A stretch of 64,000 nucleotides of DNA from WGMI01 sp041739275 (lineage in GTDB: Bacteria > Bacteroidota > Bacteroidia > Flavobacteriales > Schleiferiaceae), in contig JBGSOF010000009.1 in assembly GCA_041739275.1 (NCBI GenBank), positions 28,250-92,249 on the forward strand, given 5' to 3'. This document shows positions 49,978 through 58,845 of the stretch, one piece after another; the stretch's first letter is position 1; each line of letters begins with the position of its first letter. The notes beneath the pieces were generated by a model. The model saw only the letters and a list, made by a program, of their open reading frames with translations, was not told the DNA's origin and did not search any database. The position numbers and the translations under genes were made by a program.

Positions 49978-51033
49978 CTATAGGTTCAACTTTTTAATCA
50001 CCCGCTCCAAGCCTTCGCGGCTGGGGAGGTGGTTCGGCTTGACTTGCAAGACCGATTGGTAGTCTTTGCGGGCGTTGTCGAGGTCTCCCAGCCGTTCAAA
50101 GGCGTAGGCCCGGCCGTAATAGGCCCGGTAGTTTTGCTGGCTCGGGCTGGCCGCAATGGCTCGGGCAAAGCTGTTTCGGGCTTCGGCAAACTGATTGATC
50201 TGCAGATAGACATAGCCTAGATTGTAGTGGCTGTCCACGTCTCCCGGCTTCAAGCGAATAGCCTTGGCGTAATTCTCCATGGCCGGGTTCCAGTCTTCCT
50301 TTTGCATGTGGAAAACCCCCATTTTGAAGTAGACGTCGGCTCGATTGGGGTCTATTTTCAAGATGTTTCGATAATAAGCCAGAGCCAGGCTGTCCTTTCG
50401 AGAAGAGAAAATGTAGCCGAGCATGTCGAGGGCTTCGAGGTGACGGTTGTCTAAGTCGACCGCTTTCTGGAAATACGGAATCGCAGCGGTGGTGTCTGAA
50501 GTGCCGCCTCGAATGGCCAGCCCTTTTACAAAGTAGGCATCGGCCGACTTGGGATCGGCCTTAATCGCTTCGTTCGCGAGTTTTAGAGCCTCTCGATCGA
50601 GGCCCAAAGCCAACTGCAACTTGGCGCGCGCAAGTCTACAGGCCGTGTTTTCCGGATACCGCGCGGAGCAGACACTCCAAATGGAGTCGGCTTGTTTGGA
50701 TCGATTGGAAAGGAGCTCAATCTGCCCTTCGAGTTCGAGAACTTCGGGGTGGAGGCTGTCGAGTCCCCGCGCTTTGCCGAGGAAAGAACGCGCGTAACTG
50801 AAGTTTTCATCTTCGAGCAAGTTGCGAACCCTTTTGAGCAGATCGCTGAGGTTGGTCGGATCGTCCGGATACAAGCGACCCGCTGCATCGCCCAGAGCCG
50901 TATCGCCCGGAGCCGTTTCGGAAACCTCGCCCTCGGCAGCGCCTCCTCCGCAACTCGCGAGCGAAAGCGCCAAGAGCATGCCCATAAAAAAGACAAATGC
51001 CCTCGCAGCTTTATGTGCTCCGCTCAAGTTCAT
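49978..51033 (-). CDS. TPR-repeat lipoprotein
   Basis: A 351-residue lipoprotein (lipobox LSLASC, Cys28) with a Gly/Glu-rich linker and then about seven tetratricopeptide repeats from residue 60 to the end; clear ones include ADAYFVKGLAIRGG, ADVYFKMGVFHMQKEDWNPA, VDSHYNLGYVYLQINQFAEA and YRAYYGRAYAFERLGDLDNA. It should be a periplasmic or outer-membrane scaffold, perhaps an assembly factor like PilF/NlpI; the partner is unknown. Its ATG overlaps the recA stop by one base (TAATG), so it is co-transcribed with recA, an odd pairing. Confidence 0.88.
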   Translation of the reverse strand: MNLSGAHKAARAFVFFMGMLLALSLASCGGGAAEGEVSETAPGDTALGDAAGRLYPDDPTNLSDLLKRVRNLLEDENFSYARSFLGKARGLDSLHPEVLELEGQIELLSNRSKQADSIWSVCSARYPENTACRLARAKLQLALGLDREALKLANEAIKADPKSADAYFVKGLAIRGGTSDTTAAIPYFQKAVDLDNRHLEALDMLGYIFSSRKDSLALAYYRNILKIDPNRADVYFKMGVFHMQKEDWNPAMENYAKAIRLKPGDVDSHYNLGYVYLQINQFAEARNSFARAIAASPSQQNYRAYYGRAYAFERLGDLDNARKDYQSVLQVKPNHLPSREGLERVIKKLNL

Positions 51034-52034
51034 TATTCGCCCGCGCTCATGGCCGCAACGATCTTGGCTTCGATTTCTGCAGAGAGCTCAGGATTGTCGA
51101 TCAACAGTTGTCTTACCGCATCGCGCCCTTGGCCGAGCCGAGTTTCGCCGTAGCTAAACCAAGAGCCGCTCTTTTTCACGATCTCTTTGTCGACCCCGAT
51201 ATCGATGATCTCTCCGGTCTTGGAGATGCCTTCTCCATACATAATGTCGAATTCAGCTTGTCTGAAAGGCGGAGCAACCTTGTTCTTGACAATCTTGACC
51301 CGAGCACGGTTGCCAATGGCGCTTTCGCCATCTTTAATTTGAGAGCTGCGGCGAATGTCGATACGGATCGAGGAGTAAAACTTGAGCGCATTTCCACCCG
51401 TGGTGGTTTCGGGATTTCCGAACATCACCCCAATTTTTTCGCGCAATTGGTTGATGAAAATACAGCAGCAGCCCGTTTTGCTGATGGTTCCTGTCAATTT
51501 TCGAAGTGCTTGGCTCATCAAACGGGCTTGAAGGCCCATCTTGCTGTCGCCCATTTCGCCCTCGATTTCGCTCTTGGGCGTCAAGGCAGCCACAGAGTCA
51601 ATCACAATCAGGTCGATGGCGCCCGAGCGGATCAAGTTGTCGGCAATCTCCAACGCCTGCTCTCCGTTATCGGGCTGGCTGATGATGAGTTCGTCGGTCT
51701 GCACCCCCAGTTTTTCGGCATAAGAGCGGTCAAAGGCGTGTTCTGCGTCGATGAATGCCGCAATCCCTCCCTGCTTCTGAACTTCGGCGATGGCGTGAAG
51801 GGTCAGTGTGGTTTTGCCCGAACTTTCAGGCCCAAAGATCTCGACCACACGGCCTTTGGGGTATCCTCCAATGCCCAGTGCGTAGTCTAAGCCGATCGAG
51901 CCTGAGGGAATCACTTCGACTTCTTCGACAGGCTTGTCGCCCATGCGCATCACCGCGCCTTTGCCGTAGGTTTTGTCGAGCTTTTCCATCGTCATCTTGA
52001 GCGCTTTCAAGCGCGCGTCTTTTTCGTCGGCCAT
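51033..52034 (-). CDS. recA: RecA recombinase
   Basis: RecA forms the filament that drives homologous recombination and LexA-type self-cleavage. The 333-residue protein has the Walker A IFGPESSGKTTLTLHAIAEV near residue 68, IDAEHAFDRSYAEKLGV, Walker B LIVIDSVAALTP, the L2 DNA-binding loop with NQLREKIGVMFGNPETTTGG, and SIRIDIRRSSQIKDG. The acidic tail after VDKEIVKKSGSWFSYGETRL is short. No LexA box can be judged; I see no strong promoter in the 163 bp upstream. It is followed by the TPR gene. Confidence 0.97.
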   Translation of the reverse strand: MADEKDARLKALKMTMEKLDKTYGKGAVMRMGDKPVEEVEVIPSGSIGLDYALGIGGYPKGRVVEIFGPESSGKTTLTLHAIAEVQKQGGIAAFIDAEHAFDRSYAEKLGVQTDELIISQPDNGEQALEIADNLIRSGAIDLIVIDSVAALTPKSEIEGEMGDSKMGLQARLMSQALRKLTGTISKTGCCCIFINQLREKIGVMFGNPETTTGGNALKFYSSIRIDIRRSSQIKDGESAIGNRARVKIVKNKVAPPFRQAEFDIMYGEGISKTGEIIDIGVDKEIVKKSGSWFSYGETRLGQGRDAVRQLLIDNPELSAEIEAKIVAAMSAGE

Positions 52035-52147
52035 TTGGTATCGGTTCTGTTTAGAGTGAGGATAAAAATACGCAGGGCGCAGAGCTCAGCCCCTCCCGAT
52101 TGGCTTGGATCGACGAAGAGATATCAACCGCTTTCGACAGATTTCGT

Positions 52148-52173
52148 CAAAAAAAAACGGCCCGGGGGCCGTT
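52148..52173 (-). terminator. intrinsic terminator of the TlpA-like gene
   Basis: On the minus strand AACGGCC and GGCCGTT pair around CCCG and are followed by a run of Ts (the A-tract at 52149-52157 on the plus strand). It lies 25 nt after the TlpA-like stop and insulates recA. Confidence 0.85.
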
Positions 52174-52197
52174 CTGCGTCGTTTCGCCGTCTGCAAC

Positions 52198-52749
52198 TTA
52201 CTTCGCGAGCTTCTGCAGCGCCCCTTCCAAGGCCGGTCCGCGAAGATTCTTTGCGATGATGATGCCGTTTTCGTCAATCAAAAAAGTCGCGGGAATCGAA
52301 TTCACGTTGTAAATCCGCGCCCCTTCGCTGCCCCACATCTTCAAGTCGCTGGTGTGGTTCTCCCAAACGAGCCCGTCGTCTTTGATGGCCTTCGTCCAAG
52401 CATCTTTCTTTTGATCGAGCGAAAAGCTGTACACCTCAAAGCCCGAAGCATTCTTAAAGTCGGCTTTGCGGTAGGTGTTGTACACCTTCACCACATTGGG
52501 GTTTTCAACCCGACAAGGCCGGCACCAAGAGGCCCAAAAATCGATCAGGACAATTTTGCCCTTGAGATCGCTCAACTTTCGAATCTTTCCATTGGGGTCT
52601 TGAAAGGCCAGCTCGGGCGCTTTGTCACCAATATTGAGGGTGGCGAGTTGTTCGGCCGCCTTGCGACTCGGGCTTTTCCAAGCGCTTACCCCCCAGGTGA
52701 GCCCGGATGCGGCGAGGATCAACAGTCCGTTTCTGAGCGTTTTGTTCAT
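52198..52749 (-). CDS. TlpA-type thioredoxin-like protein
   Basis: A 183-residue exported thioredoxin-like protein. It begins MNKTLRNGLLILAASGLTWG, an uncleaved anchor or signal peptide, and a redoxin domain follows from about residue 40: IGDKAPELAFQDPNGKIRKL, the active site VLIDFWASWCRPCRVENP with the CxxC pair, and the cis-proline in VNSIPATFLIDENG. It probably reduces or exchanges disulphides in the periplasm. The active site and spacing are close to those of the TlpA lipoprotein at 46.0 kb, which suggests duplicates. It has its own terminator and lies 92 nt downstream of the degenerate GlmS-like gene. Confidence 0.9.
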   Translation of the reverse strand: MNKTLRNGLLILAASGLTWGVSAWKSPSRKAAEQLATLNIGDKAPELAFQDPNGKIRKLSDLKGKIVLIDFWASWCRPCRVENPNVVKVYNTYRKADFKNASGFEVYSFSLDQKKDAWTKAIKDDGLVWENHTSDLKMWGSEGARIYNVNSIPATFLIDENGIIIAKNLRGPALEGALQKLAK

Positions 52750-52841
52750 GTGTTCTCGATGATATTGAGACTGCAAGTTCGCAAATCAAATCGAGAGACG
52801 GATGTCGGCTTTCGGACACCGCACTACAAATTGTTTGGATT

Positions 52842-53627
52842 TTATGCGCTCAAGCACTTCCAGATGCAGATCGGGCCTTGATCAGACTGCGATTGTTTCC
52901 ACCAAACCCTCAGTTCGCCCCGCCCTGAATCAATCACGATCAAGTCGTTAGAGACATTCTCGACCGTGGGGCGCGCGGCAATCGAAGAGACCGTGGGCCT
53001 GAGTCCGTCTTCCAGCTGCTTTCGGTTCCATCGAATCTCTCGCACCAAAGGGTCCACTTTTCCGCTTTCCGCTTCATCTAAATAAAGCGCTCCACCTCGA
53101 TCGACCACCGCAACTTGGCAAGATTCGATTCGCAGGCGCATCGGAGCCGAATTCATGGCTTGAGATCGATCAGAACCAACCAAAACTTTACTCCCTTTGC
53201 GCCCGATCGAGAGTTCTCGTCCTCGCCCGGCCACGATTACTTTTTGGGGATGGGCCATCGACATCACGGCGAGCACGTAATCGCCGGGGTGATCGTACAC
53301 CCACAGTCGAATGCACGATTCGAGCGAAAGCGGTTCTTCGGACAACATCGCAAGCAGCTCTTGCAAGACGACTTGAGCGGGATTTTCGGTGGTCGGTTCG
53401 ATGCTGTTTCCGCTCCAAAGCACCGTGAGTTCATCTCTTTGGGCCCATCCCGAAGGTATTTTGGCCTCAGACCGCTCGTTTAAAGCATCGAATTCTCCAA
53501 TGCCGAGTCGGTTCAAAATTTGATAGACTTCATGAGCCCCGGACCGCCCAATAGGTTGCGCCGTCAAGGCTTTGTTTGAGCGTTTTTTGACTCGCTTGGT
53601 CGACTGATAAGAAACGAAGGTGCGCAT
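52842..53627 (-). CDS. degenerate GlmS-like glutaminase-domain protein
   Basis: A 261-residue protein derived from the N-terminal glutaminase half of GlmS. IGRSGAHEVYQILNRLGIGE (26-45) mirrors the IGxRxAxPILLxGLxRLEYRG start of GlmS; ELTVLWSGNSIEPTTENPAQ (66-85) mirrors IALVHNGIIEN...TDTEV; PGDYVLAVMSMAHPQKVIVA (114-133), SIGRKGSKVLVGSDRSQA and SCQVAVVDRGGALYLDE follow the GlmS order, ending at VREIRWNRKQLEDG. The catalytic Cys1 (MCGIVGYIG) is missing, the Arg-containing TRWATHG segment is deleted, and HNG has become WSGN. No isomerase (SIS) domains follow; the tail from 210 is unrelated. It cannot be an active glutaminase by known chemistry. Divergent Cys-rich end: ICIWKCLSA. It could be a sugar-phosphate sensor, a GlmS regulator or a decaying gene. 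Confidence 0.65.
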   Translation of the reverse strand: MRTFVSYQSTKRVKKRSNKALTAQPIGRSGAHEVYQILNRLGIGEFDALNERSEAKIPSGWAQRDELTVLWSGNSIEPTTENPAQVVLQELLAMLSEEPLSLESCIRLWVYDHPGDYVLAVMSMAHPQKVIVAGRGRELSIGRKGSKVLVGSDRSQAMNSAPMRLRIESCQVAVVDRGGALYLDEAESGKVDPLVREIRWNRKQLEDGLRPTVSSIAARPTVENVSNDLIVIDSGRGELRVWWKQSQSDQGPICIWKCLSA

Positions 53628-53787
53628 CGATTGGGGTTTTTAACGATGCGAAGCAAGCGCTCTATCGAACTTTGGGTCGGTGCTTTTAGGAGAACGGCGC
53701 CTCGGCTTCGGAGTTTGACAGCTCGCCTTCGGAGAGCGTAGATCGCGATTCTCGTATGCAGTTAAAAAAAACCGTCCGAGTCCCCGA

Positions 53788-54471
53788 TTAGTCTTTGAGA
53801 CCGAGGGCTTTTCGAAGCTCAGCGCGATAGCCCCTTGCCACGGGGATGGGTTTGCGTCCGACAACCAAGGAGTTTTCGTCGAAATCGACAATTCTCTTCA
53901 CGTTGACGACATACGAACGATGCACCCTCAAAAATCGATCAGACGGCAGTTCTTCGAGCATTTTCTTGAGACTGGAATGCACCAAATGCCGCAGACCGTT
54001 CGACATAAACAAACTCAAATAGTCGTCAAGAGTTTCGATGTAGTCGAGCTCTTCAAATTGAATGCGCACGAATTTGCCTTCGCTTCGAACGTAGAAGTCG
54101 TCTCTTCGCGAGCTCTGTGCATTGCGCTTCTTCCAACGGTCGAGCGATTGAAGCAGTCGAGCTGGGCGAATGGGCTTGACCAAAAAATCGAATACCTCTT
54201 GCTCGAAAGCGTCCACAGCATAGGCTGAATTTTTACTGGTCAAAACCACCGAAGGTTTTTGTTCGAGTGTGCCGAGGAGCTCGAGCCCGCTGAGTTCGGG
54301 CATTTCAACATCGAGAAAGAGCAAATCAATGGGTTGAGACATAAGGAATTCTCTCGCCTCATAGGCCGATTCGACACTGGCCTCTAGAGAAATCCCCGGG
54401 TCCTTGGACAGCAAGTACTCCAGAGAAGCACGTGCCATGGGGTCGTCGTCGACTATCAGAACTCGAATCAT
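53788..54471 (-). CDS. LytTR family response regulator of the H-NOX system
   Basis: A 227-residue regulator. Receiver domain 1-120: VLIVDDDPMARASLEYLL, phospho-Asp in DLLFLDVEMPELSG, Thr/Ser in SVVLTSKNSAYAVDAF, Lys in FDFLVKPIRPARL. LytTR domain from about 130: FYVRSEGKFVRIQFEELDYI, then RFLRVHRSYVVNVKRIVDFD and KPIPVARGYRAELRKALG, the DNA-binding residues. The ATG overlaps the end of the hybrid kinase gene by 4 nt, so it is the natural output of that kinase. The promoters it controls are unknown. A 160 nt gap without a clear terminator follows. Confidence 0.93.
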   Translation of the reverse strand: MIRVLIVDDDPMARASLEYLLSKDPGISLEASVESAYEAREFLMSQPIDLLFLDVEMPELSGLELLGTLEQKPSVVLTSKNSAYAVDAFEQEVFDFLVKPIRPARLLQSLDRWKKRNAQSSRRDDFYVRSEGKFVRIQFEELDYIETLDDYLSLFMSNGLRHLVHSSLKKMLEELPSDRFLRVHRSYVVNVKRIVDFDENSLVVGRKPIPVARGYRAELRKALGLKD

Positions 54472-56972
54472 GATGAGGATTGCTTTTTGAGCCTTTCTTC
54501 AAAAAGAATCAAAAGCGGACGGGCGCGTTCAAATTCTTCGAGGAACGAAACAATTTCAGGAATGTCTATGGCTTGGGCACCGTCTTTGGAGCACGTTCTT
54601 TCTATGTGCTCGGCCCGTGAACTCAAATTGTGCAGCCCTGTCATGCTCAAACTCGGACCGATGCGATGCAGCCAACGGCCAAACAGCTCGGGGTTCCGCT
54701 TGAGCGTTCGGGCTTCTTCAAGCTCAAGATCGAAACGAGAAACCAAGATATGGGCCATTTGCCGCGCATACTCCAGATCGTCTCCATACAGGCTCTCCAA
54801 GCCCCATAGGTCAAATTCCTCCGGCAGCGATAGCGCCTGCCAACGCTTGAAAAATGTGGGTTCGGCGGCCCCTTTTTCCACCCGGTGCTCGAGCATTTCG
54901 AGCATGCGTTCGAGCAGCATGTCGGGTCTGAAAGGTTTGGTGATGTGCGCGTTCATTCCCGCCTCGAGCGCCTTGTTCCGGTCGTCGATCAGTGCCGAAG
55001 CCGTCAACGCGACAATCGGACTGCGGGCGTTGGGGTTGTCAAGGTTGCCCCGAATGCGCCGAACCGCCTCATAGCCATCGGCAATGGGCATTTGCACGTC
55101 CATCAAAATCAAATCAAAAGGCTGCTTGAGACTCACCGCCACAGCCTCCAGACCATCTTCCACTTCCGTCAAAGCCACCCCCCATTGGTTCATCAAACCT
55201 TTCACATACTTGCGGTTCATGTAACTGTCTTCAGCCAAAAGCACGCGAATGCCGCGCAAGTGCTCTACGCGTCCGGTTTTGAGTGTCGACTGTTCATCCT
55301 CGTTCAAGAGGGGCGCAAGCGCGATATCAAACGTAAATCGACTGCCTTCTTGAGGTCGACTTTCTACCGAAATGGTTCCGCCCAACAGCTCGACGAGGTT
55401 TTTGGCGATGGCCAAGCCGAGCCCCGTGCCTCCGTATTCTCGCGCTTGATGTTCGTCTTCGGCCTGAGTAAAGCGATCAAAAACGCGATCAATTCGACTC
55501 GGTTCAATGCCGATTCCCGTATCGATTACGCTGAACGGCAGCATCATCGAGCCATCTCTGTTCGCCGTCGGTTCAAAAACGCGGACCTCGATCGAGCCGT
55601 TCCGGGTGAACTTTATGGCGTTCCCAATGAGGTTGTACAAAACCTGGCTCAGAAGGGTTCGATCGGCTAAAATTGAGCTTGGAACCCGTTCAGAAAGTGC
55701 AAAACTCAATTTGTTGCCCTTTTCGCGGGCATGGTAGTCGAGCGTTCGGCAAAGAATTTCGATCGTTTGTCGCAAATCGAAGACTTCGGGCGAAACATCC
55801 ACCTGACCTGCTTCAATTTTAGAGATGTCGAGCACATCGCTAATCAAACTGTGCAGCAACTCAGCGGCGTTCAAGATGTCGTTGACGAAGGCTTTCTGGC
55901 CCGAGTCGAGTGCCGTGGTCGACAACAAATTCGTCATGCCGATCACCGCATTTAGCGGAGTTCGGATCTCATGGCTCATGTGCGCCAAAAACTCTTTTTC
56001 AGCTTGGCGCGCGGTCTCCGCTTCCTCCTTCGCCCGAAGCAGTTCGCGTTCAAGGGCTTTTCGCGGGCTGATGTCGTAGTGAATCCCAATGCTGCCGTTT
56101 GGGTTTCCGCGCGCATCCAAGATCGGAGCTCCGCTGATCAACACCCAGAGCCAATGTCCGTGTTTGTGCTTGATTCTGATTTCGTAAACCGCTGCGGTTC
56201 CCTTGATCCGATCGGCATCTTGACGGCGCATAAAGTCTATGTCGTCGGGGTGCAGCAATAGGGCAATCGGGTCTTGTCCGATCAGTTCTTCTCGATCGTA
56301 GCCCGTCATCCCACAAAAACCGTCGTAGGCTTTGGCAATCTTTCCGTTTGCGTCGACTTCGAGCAAGCCGAGCTCCATATTCTCAATAATCCCCCTGTAT
56401 TTTTCTTCGCTTTGCCTGAGCGACTTTTGGGTGCGATAGAGCTCGGTGATGTCTCGCGCAACCGCCGTGGCTTTGTGTATTTTTTTGTCGACGTACTCAA
56501 GCCGAATCTGTTGCGCCAACCGCCTGCGGCTTTGGGATTCGTCGAGCACATTGAATTCGAGATAGGCTTCTTCGCGAAGCTCGCGGGTCCAAGAAGCGAT
56601 TTCTTCGAGTACGCGTTCGCGATCGTCGGGGCTGATGAGTTCGTCAAAACGGCGGCCAATCCAGAGTTCGGGTCGAATGCCGAGGAGCTTTTCGGTTGCG
56701 GGGTTCAAATAGCGAAAACAGCCGCCCCCGTCGAGTTCGTAAATCATATCCCCGGCCGATTCAACCAACTGCTGAAATGCTTGCTTTTGAAGCTCCATTT
56801 CTCGGGTTCGCTCTTCGACTCTCTGCTCGAGTTCGCGGTTGAGGGTCTGAAGCTCTTCGTTGCGCTTGTGGAGTTCGAGCGATTTTTGCTCGAGAATTTG
56901 CTCAGCCTCTTTCCGCGCCGCTTTTTCGCGTTCGACCCGGCGAAGGAGCATTTCTTCTCGCTCGGGAGACAT
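54468..56972 (-). CDS. soluble PAS hybrid histidine kinase
   Basis: An 834-residue cytoplasmic hybrid kinase without membrane segments. Order: coiled coil 1-65; PAS 70-185 (SAGDMIYELDGGGCFRYLNP); PAS-PAC 190-310 (GKIAKAYDGFCGMTGYDREE); HisKA with His334 (FLAHMSHEIRTPLNAVIGM); HATPase with NLIGNAIKFTRNG, DTGIGIE and GGTGLGLAIAKNL; receiver 575-690 with Asp625 (DLILMDVQMPIADGYEA); and a C-terminal HPt-like helix bundle with His769 in LHRIGPSLSMTGLHNL, where the usual HxLKG is altered. It follows the H-NOX gene by 6 nt and overlaps the LytTR gene by 4 nt. H-NOX proteins control partner kinases in Shewanella and Vibrio, so NO input is likely; the PAS domains could add redox or other inputs. Confidence 0.92.
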   Translation of the reverse strand: MSPEREEMLLRRVEREKAARKEAEQILEQKSLELHKRNEELQTLNRELEQRVEERTREMELQKQAFQQLVESAGDMIYELDGGGCFRYLNPATEKLLGIRPELWIGRRFDELISPDDRERVLEEIASWTRELREEAYLEFNVLDESQSRRRLAQQIRLEYVDKKIHKATAVARDITELYRTQKSLRQSEEKYRGIIENMELGLLEVDANGKIAKAYDGFCGMTGYDREELIGQDPIALLLHPDDIDFMRRQDADRIKGTAAVYEIRIKHKHGHWLWVLISGAPILDARGNPNGSIGIHYDISPRKALERELLRAKEEAETARQAEKEFLAHMSHEIRTPLNAVIGMTNLLSTTALDSGQKAFVNDILNAAELLHSLISDVLDISKIEAGQVDVSPEVFDLRQTIEILCRTLDYHAREKGNKLSFALSERVPSSILADRTLLSQVLYNLIGNAIKFTRNGSIEVRVFEPTANRDGSMMLPFSVIDTGIGIEPSRIDRVFDRFTQAEDEHQAREYGGTGLGLAIAKNLVELLGGTISVESRPQEGSRFTFDIALAPLLNEDEQSTLKTGRVEHLRGIRVLLAEDSYMNRKYVKGLMNQWGVALTEVEDGLEAVAVSLKQPFDLILMDVQMPIADGYEAVRRIRGNLDNPNARSPIVALTASALIDDRNKALEAGMNAHITKPFRPDMLLERMLEMLEHRVEKGAAEPTFFKRWQALSLPEEFDLWGLESLYGDDLEYARQMAHILVSRFDLELEEARTLKRNPELFGRWLHRIGPSLSMTGLHNLSSRAEHIERTCSKDGAQAIDIPEIVSFLEEFERARPLLILFEERLKKQSSS

Positions 56973-56978
56973 CAGAAC

Positions 56979-57512
56979 TCAGGAGTTCAGCTCAATGCTG
57001 AAGACGGTTCGATCGTCGAACGAAACCGATCCAATTGTGCCTTGTTGCCCGTAATGCCTCAGGGCTTCTTCGATGAGCCCAAAGGCCAGAGAGGCCATTC
57101 CGCGGTCGGAGCGATAAACCATTTCGAGCGATCGATTTGAAATTTTCGTGGTCTCGAAACGGGGCAATTGAGCGTCCGGATAAAGCTTCAATACTTCGAT
57201 GTGGATGTAGTCGTCTACCGATTCAAGAAAGGCCATCACATTGGGACAGCGATCGAAAAACTGGGGGTAAAAGCGGGCAAAAACACCGAGCATATGTGCT
57301 CCAAAGCCTTTCAAAACAAGGTCGACCGGACGGGCGCTCGCCGCGCTGTAGTGCAGCACGAATTCGACCAATTCGGTGTGGGGGTAGTTTCCAATGGCCG
57401 TGTATGCCCCGTGGCTCTGACTGGGGACTTCGCGGAGCAGCCGATCGACCCATTCGTAACCGCTCTCTTGTTCGACCCATTCAAAAAACTCCGTAAAGAC
57501 CACTCCTTTCAT
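56979..57512 (-). CDS. H-NOX heme nitric-oxide sensor
   Basis: A 177-residue H-NOX domain protein that binds heme and senses NO (or O2). MKGVVFTEFFEWVEQESGYE is the family start; GAYTAIGNYPHTELVEFV and GFGAHMLGVFARFYPQFF follow. The proximal heme ligand is His104 in ESVDDYIHIEVLKLYPDA and the YxSxR heme-propionate motif is Tyr133-Ser135-Arg137 in MVYRSDRG, at the canonical spacing. The distal pocket has no obvious Tyr typical of O2-binding members, which favours an NO sensor, but this needs structure. It lies 9 nt after murA and 6 nt before the hybrid kinase, its expected partner. Confidence 0.93.
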   Translation of the reverse strand: MKGVVFTEFFEWVEQESGYEWVDRLLREVPSQSHGAYTAIGNYPHTELVEFVLHYSAASARPVDLVLKGFGAHMLGVFARFYPQFFDRCPNVMAFLESVDDYIHIEVLKLYPDAQLPRFETTKISNRSLEMVYRSDRGMASLAFGLIEEALRHYGQQGTIGSVSFDDRTVFSIELNS

Positions 57513-57521
57513 ACTCCCGGA

Positions 57522-58826
57522 TTAAGATCGCACAATACTTGCGCCCAAAGCATTGAGTCTTTGGTCGATGTGCTCGTAGCCGCGGTCGATTTGCTCGATG
57601 TTGTGAATGGTGCTTACCCCGTCGGCGCTCAGGGCGGCGATGAGCAGCGAGACTCCGGCCCGGATGTCGGGACTGGTCATGGTGGTAGCCCGAAGCGGCA
57701 CTTTGCGGTCGAGCCCGATGACGGTGGCGCGGTGTGGGTCGCACAAAATAATTTGTGCCCCCATGTCGATGAGTTTATCGACAAAAAACAATCGGCTCTC
57801 GAACATCTTTTGATGAATCAAAACACTGCCGCGCGCCTGGGTCGCGGTTACCAAGACAATGCTCAACAAATCGGGTGTAAATCCCGGCCAAGGAGCATCG
57901 GCGATGGTCAAGATCGAACCGTCAATAAAGCTCTGGATTTCGTAGTGATCGGCCGCGGCAATGTGGATGTCGTCTCCGCGTCTTTCTAGCCCGATTCCGA
58001 GCTTGCGAAATACGTCGGGAATCATTCCGAGCTGTTCGTAGCCCGTGTTCGAAATCGTCAAGCTCGAACGGGTCATGGCCGCGAGGCCGATGTACGAACC
58101 CACTTCGATCATGTCCGGCAAAATGCGGTGGCTACAGCCTTTGAGTTTGGCGACGCCCTCGATTTTGAGCAGATTCGAGCCGATGCCTTCGATTTTGGCG
58201 CCCATTCGGTTCAACATGGCGCAGAGCTGCTGCAAATAGGGCTCGCAGGCCGCGTTGTACAAAGTTGTTATGCCCTCGGCCAGCACGGCGGCCATCACCA
58301 AATTCGCGGTGCCGGTAACAGACGCTTCTTCCAACAGCAAAAAGTCTCCGCGCAATTCGTCGGCTTCCACTCCGTAAAACGACTCTTCGGGCTCGAAGCG
58401 AAAGCGGGCTCCGAGTTTTTGGAATCCGAGAAAGTGGGTGTCGAGGCGCCTGCGGCCGATCTTGTCGCCCCCCGGTTTGGGGATATAGCCCTTCTTGAAC
58501 CTGCCCAAAAGCGGGCCCACGATCATAATCGAACCCCTCAGCGCGCTGCCTTTGGTTTTGAATTGTTCAGAGTGAAAGAAATCGAGGTTTACCCGATCTG
58601 CGCGAAAGCGAAATGCGCCCTTGCCCGTTTTTTCGACCGAGACCCCAAAATCGGAGAGGAGTTCGATGAGTTTGTTGACGTCGTGTATGTCTGGAACATT
58701 CTCAATTTCAACAACTTCGTCGGTCAACAGCACCGCGCAAATCACTTGGAGCGCTTCGTTCTTGGCGCCTTGAGGTTCAATGGTTCCGCGGAGTTCGCGC
58801 CCCCCTTCGATTTTAAACGTTCCCAT
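57522..58826 (-). CDS. murA: UDP-N-acetylglucosamine 1-carboxyvinyltransferase
   Basis: MurA transfers enolpyruvate from PEP to UDP-GlcNAc, the first committed step of peptidoglycan synthesis. The 434-residue protein has the Lys22-Asn23 pair (QGAKNEALQVICAV), the flexible active-site loop YIPKPGGDKIGRRRLDTHF and IRAGVSLLIAALSADGVSTI near the end. The residue normally Cys115 (PGGC) is Asp121 here, the substitution found in Mycobacterium and Chlamydia MurA that gives intrinsic fosfomycin resistance; I recall it as usual in Bacteroidota. It lies 19 nt after the DUF4290 gene and 9 nt before H-NOX, so a core wall gene heads the NO-sensing operon. Confidence 0.95.
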   Translation of the reverse strand: MGTFKIEGGRELRGTIEPQGAKNEALQVICAVLLTDEVVEIENVPDIHDVNKLIELLSDFGVSVEKTGKGAFRFRADRVNLDFFHSEQFKTKGSALRGSIMIVGPLLGRFKKGYIPKPGGDKIGRRRLDTHFLGFQKLGARFRFEPEESFYGVEADELRGDFLLLEEASVTGTANLVMAAVLAEGITTLYNAACEPYLQQLCAMLNRMGAKIEGIGSNLLKIEGVAKLKGCSHRILPDMIEVGSYIGLAAMTRSSLTISNTGYEQLGMIPDVFRKLGIGLERRGDDIHIAAADHYEIQSFIDGSILTIADAPWPGFTPDLLSIVLVTATQARGSVLIHQKMFESRLFFVDKLIDMGAQIILCDPHRATVIGLDRKVPLRATTMTSPDIRAGVSLLIAALSADGVSTIHNIEQIDRGYEHIDQRLNALGASIVRS

Positions 58827-58845
58827 AGGGGCTGAGTAGGTTAGA

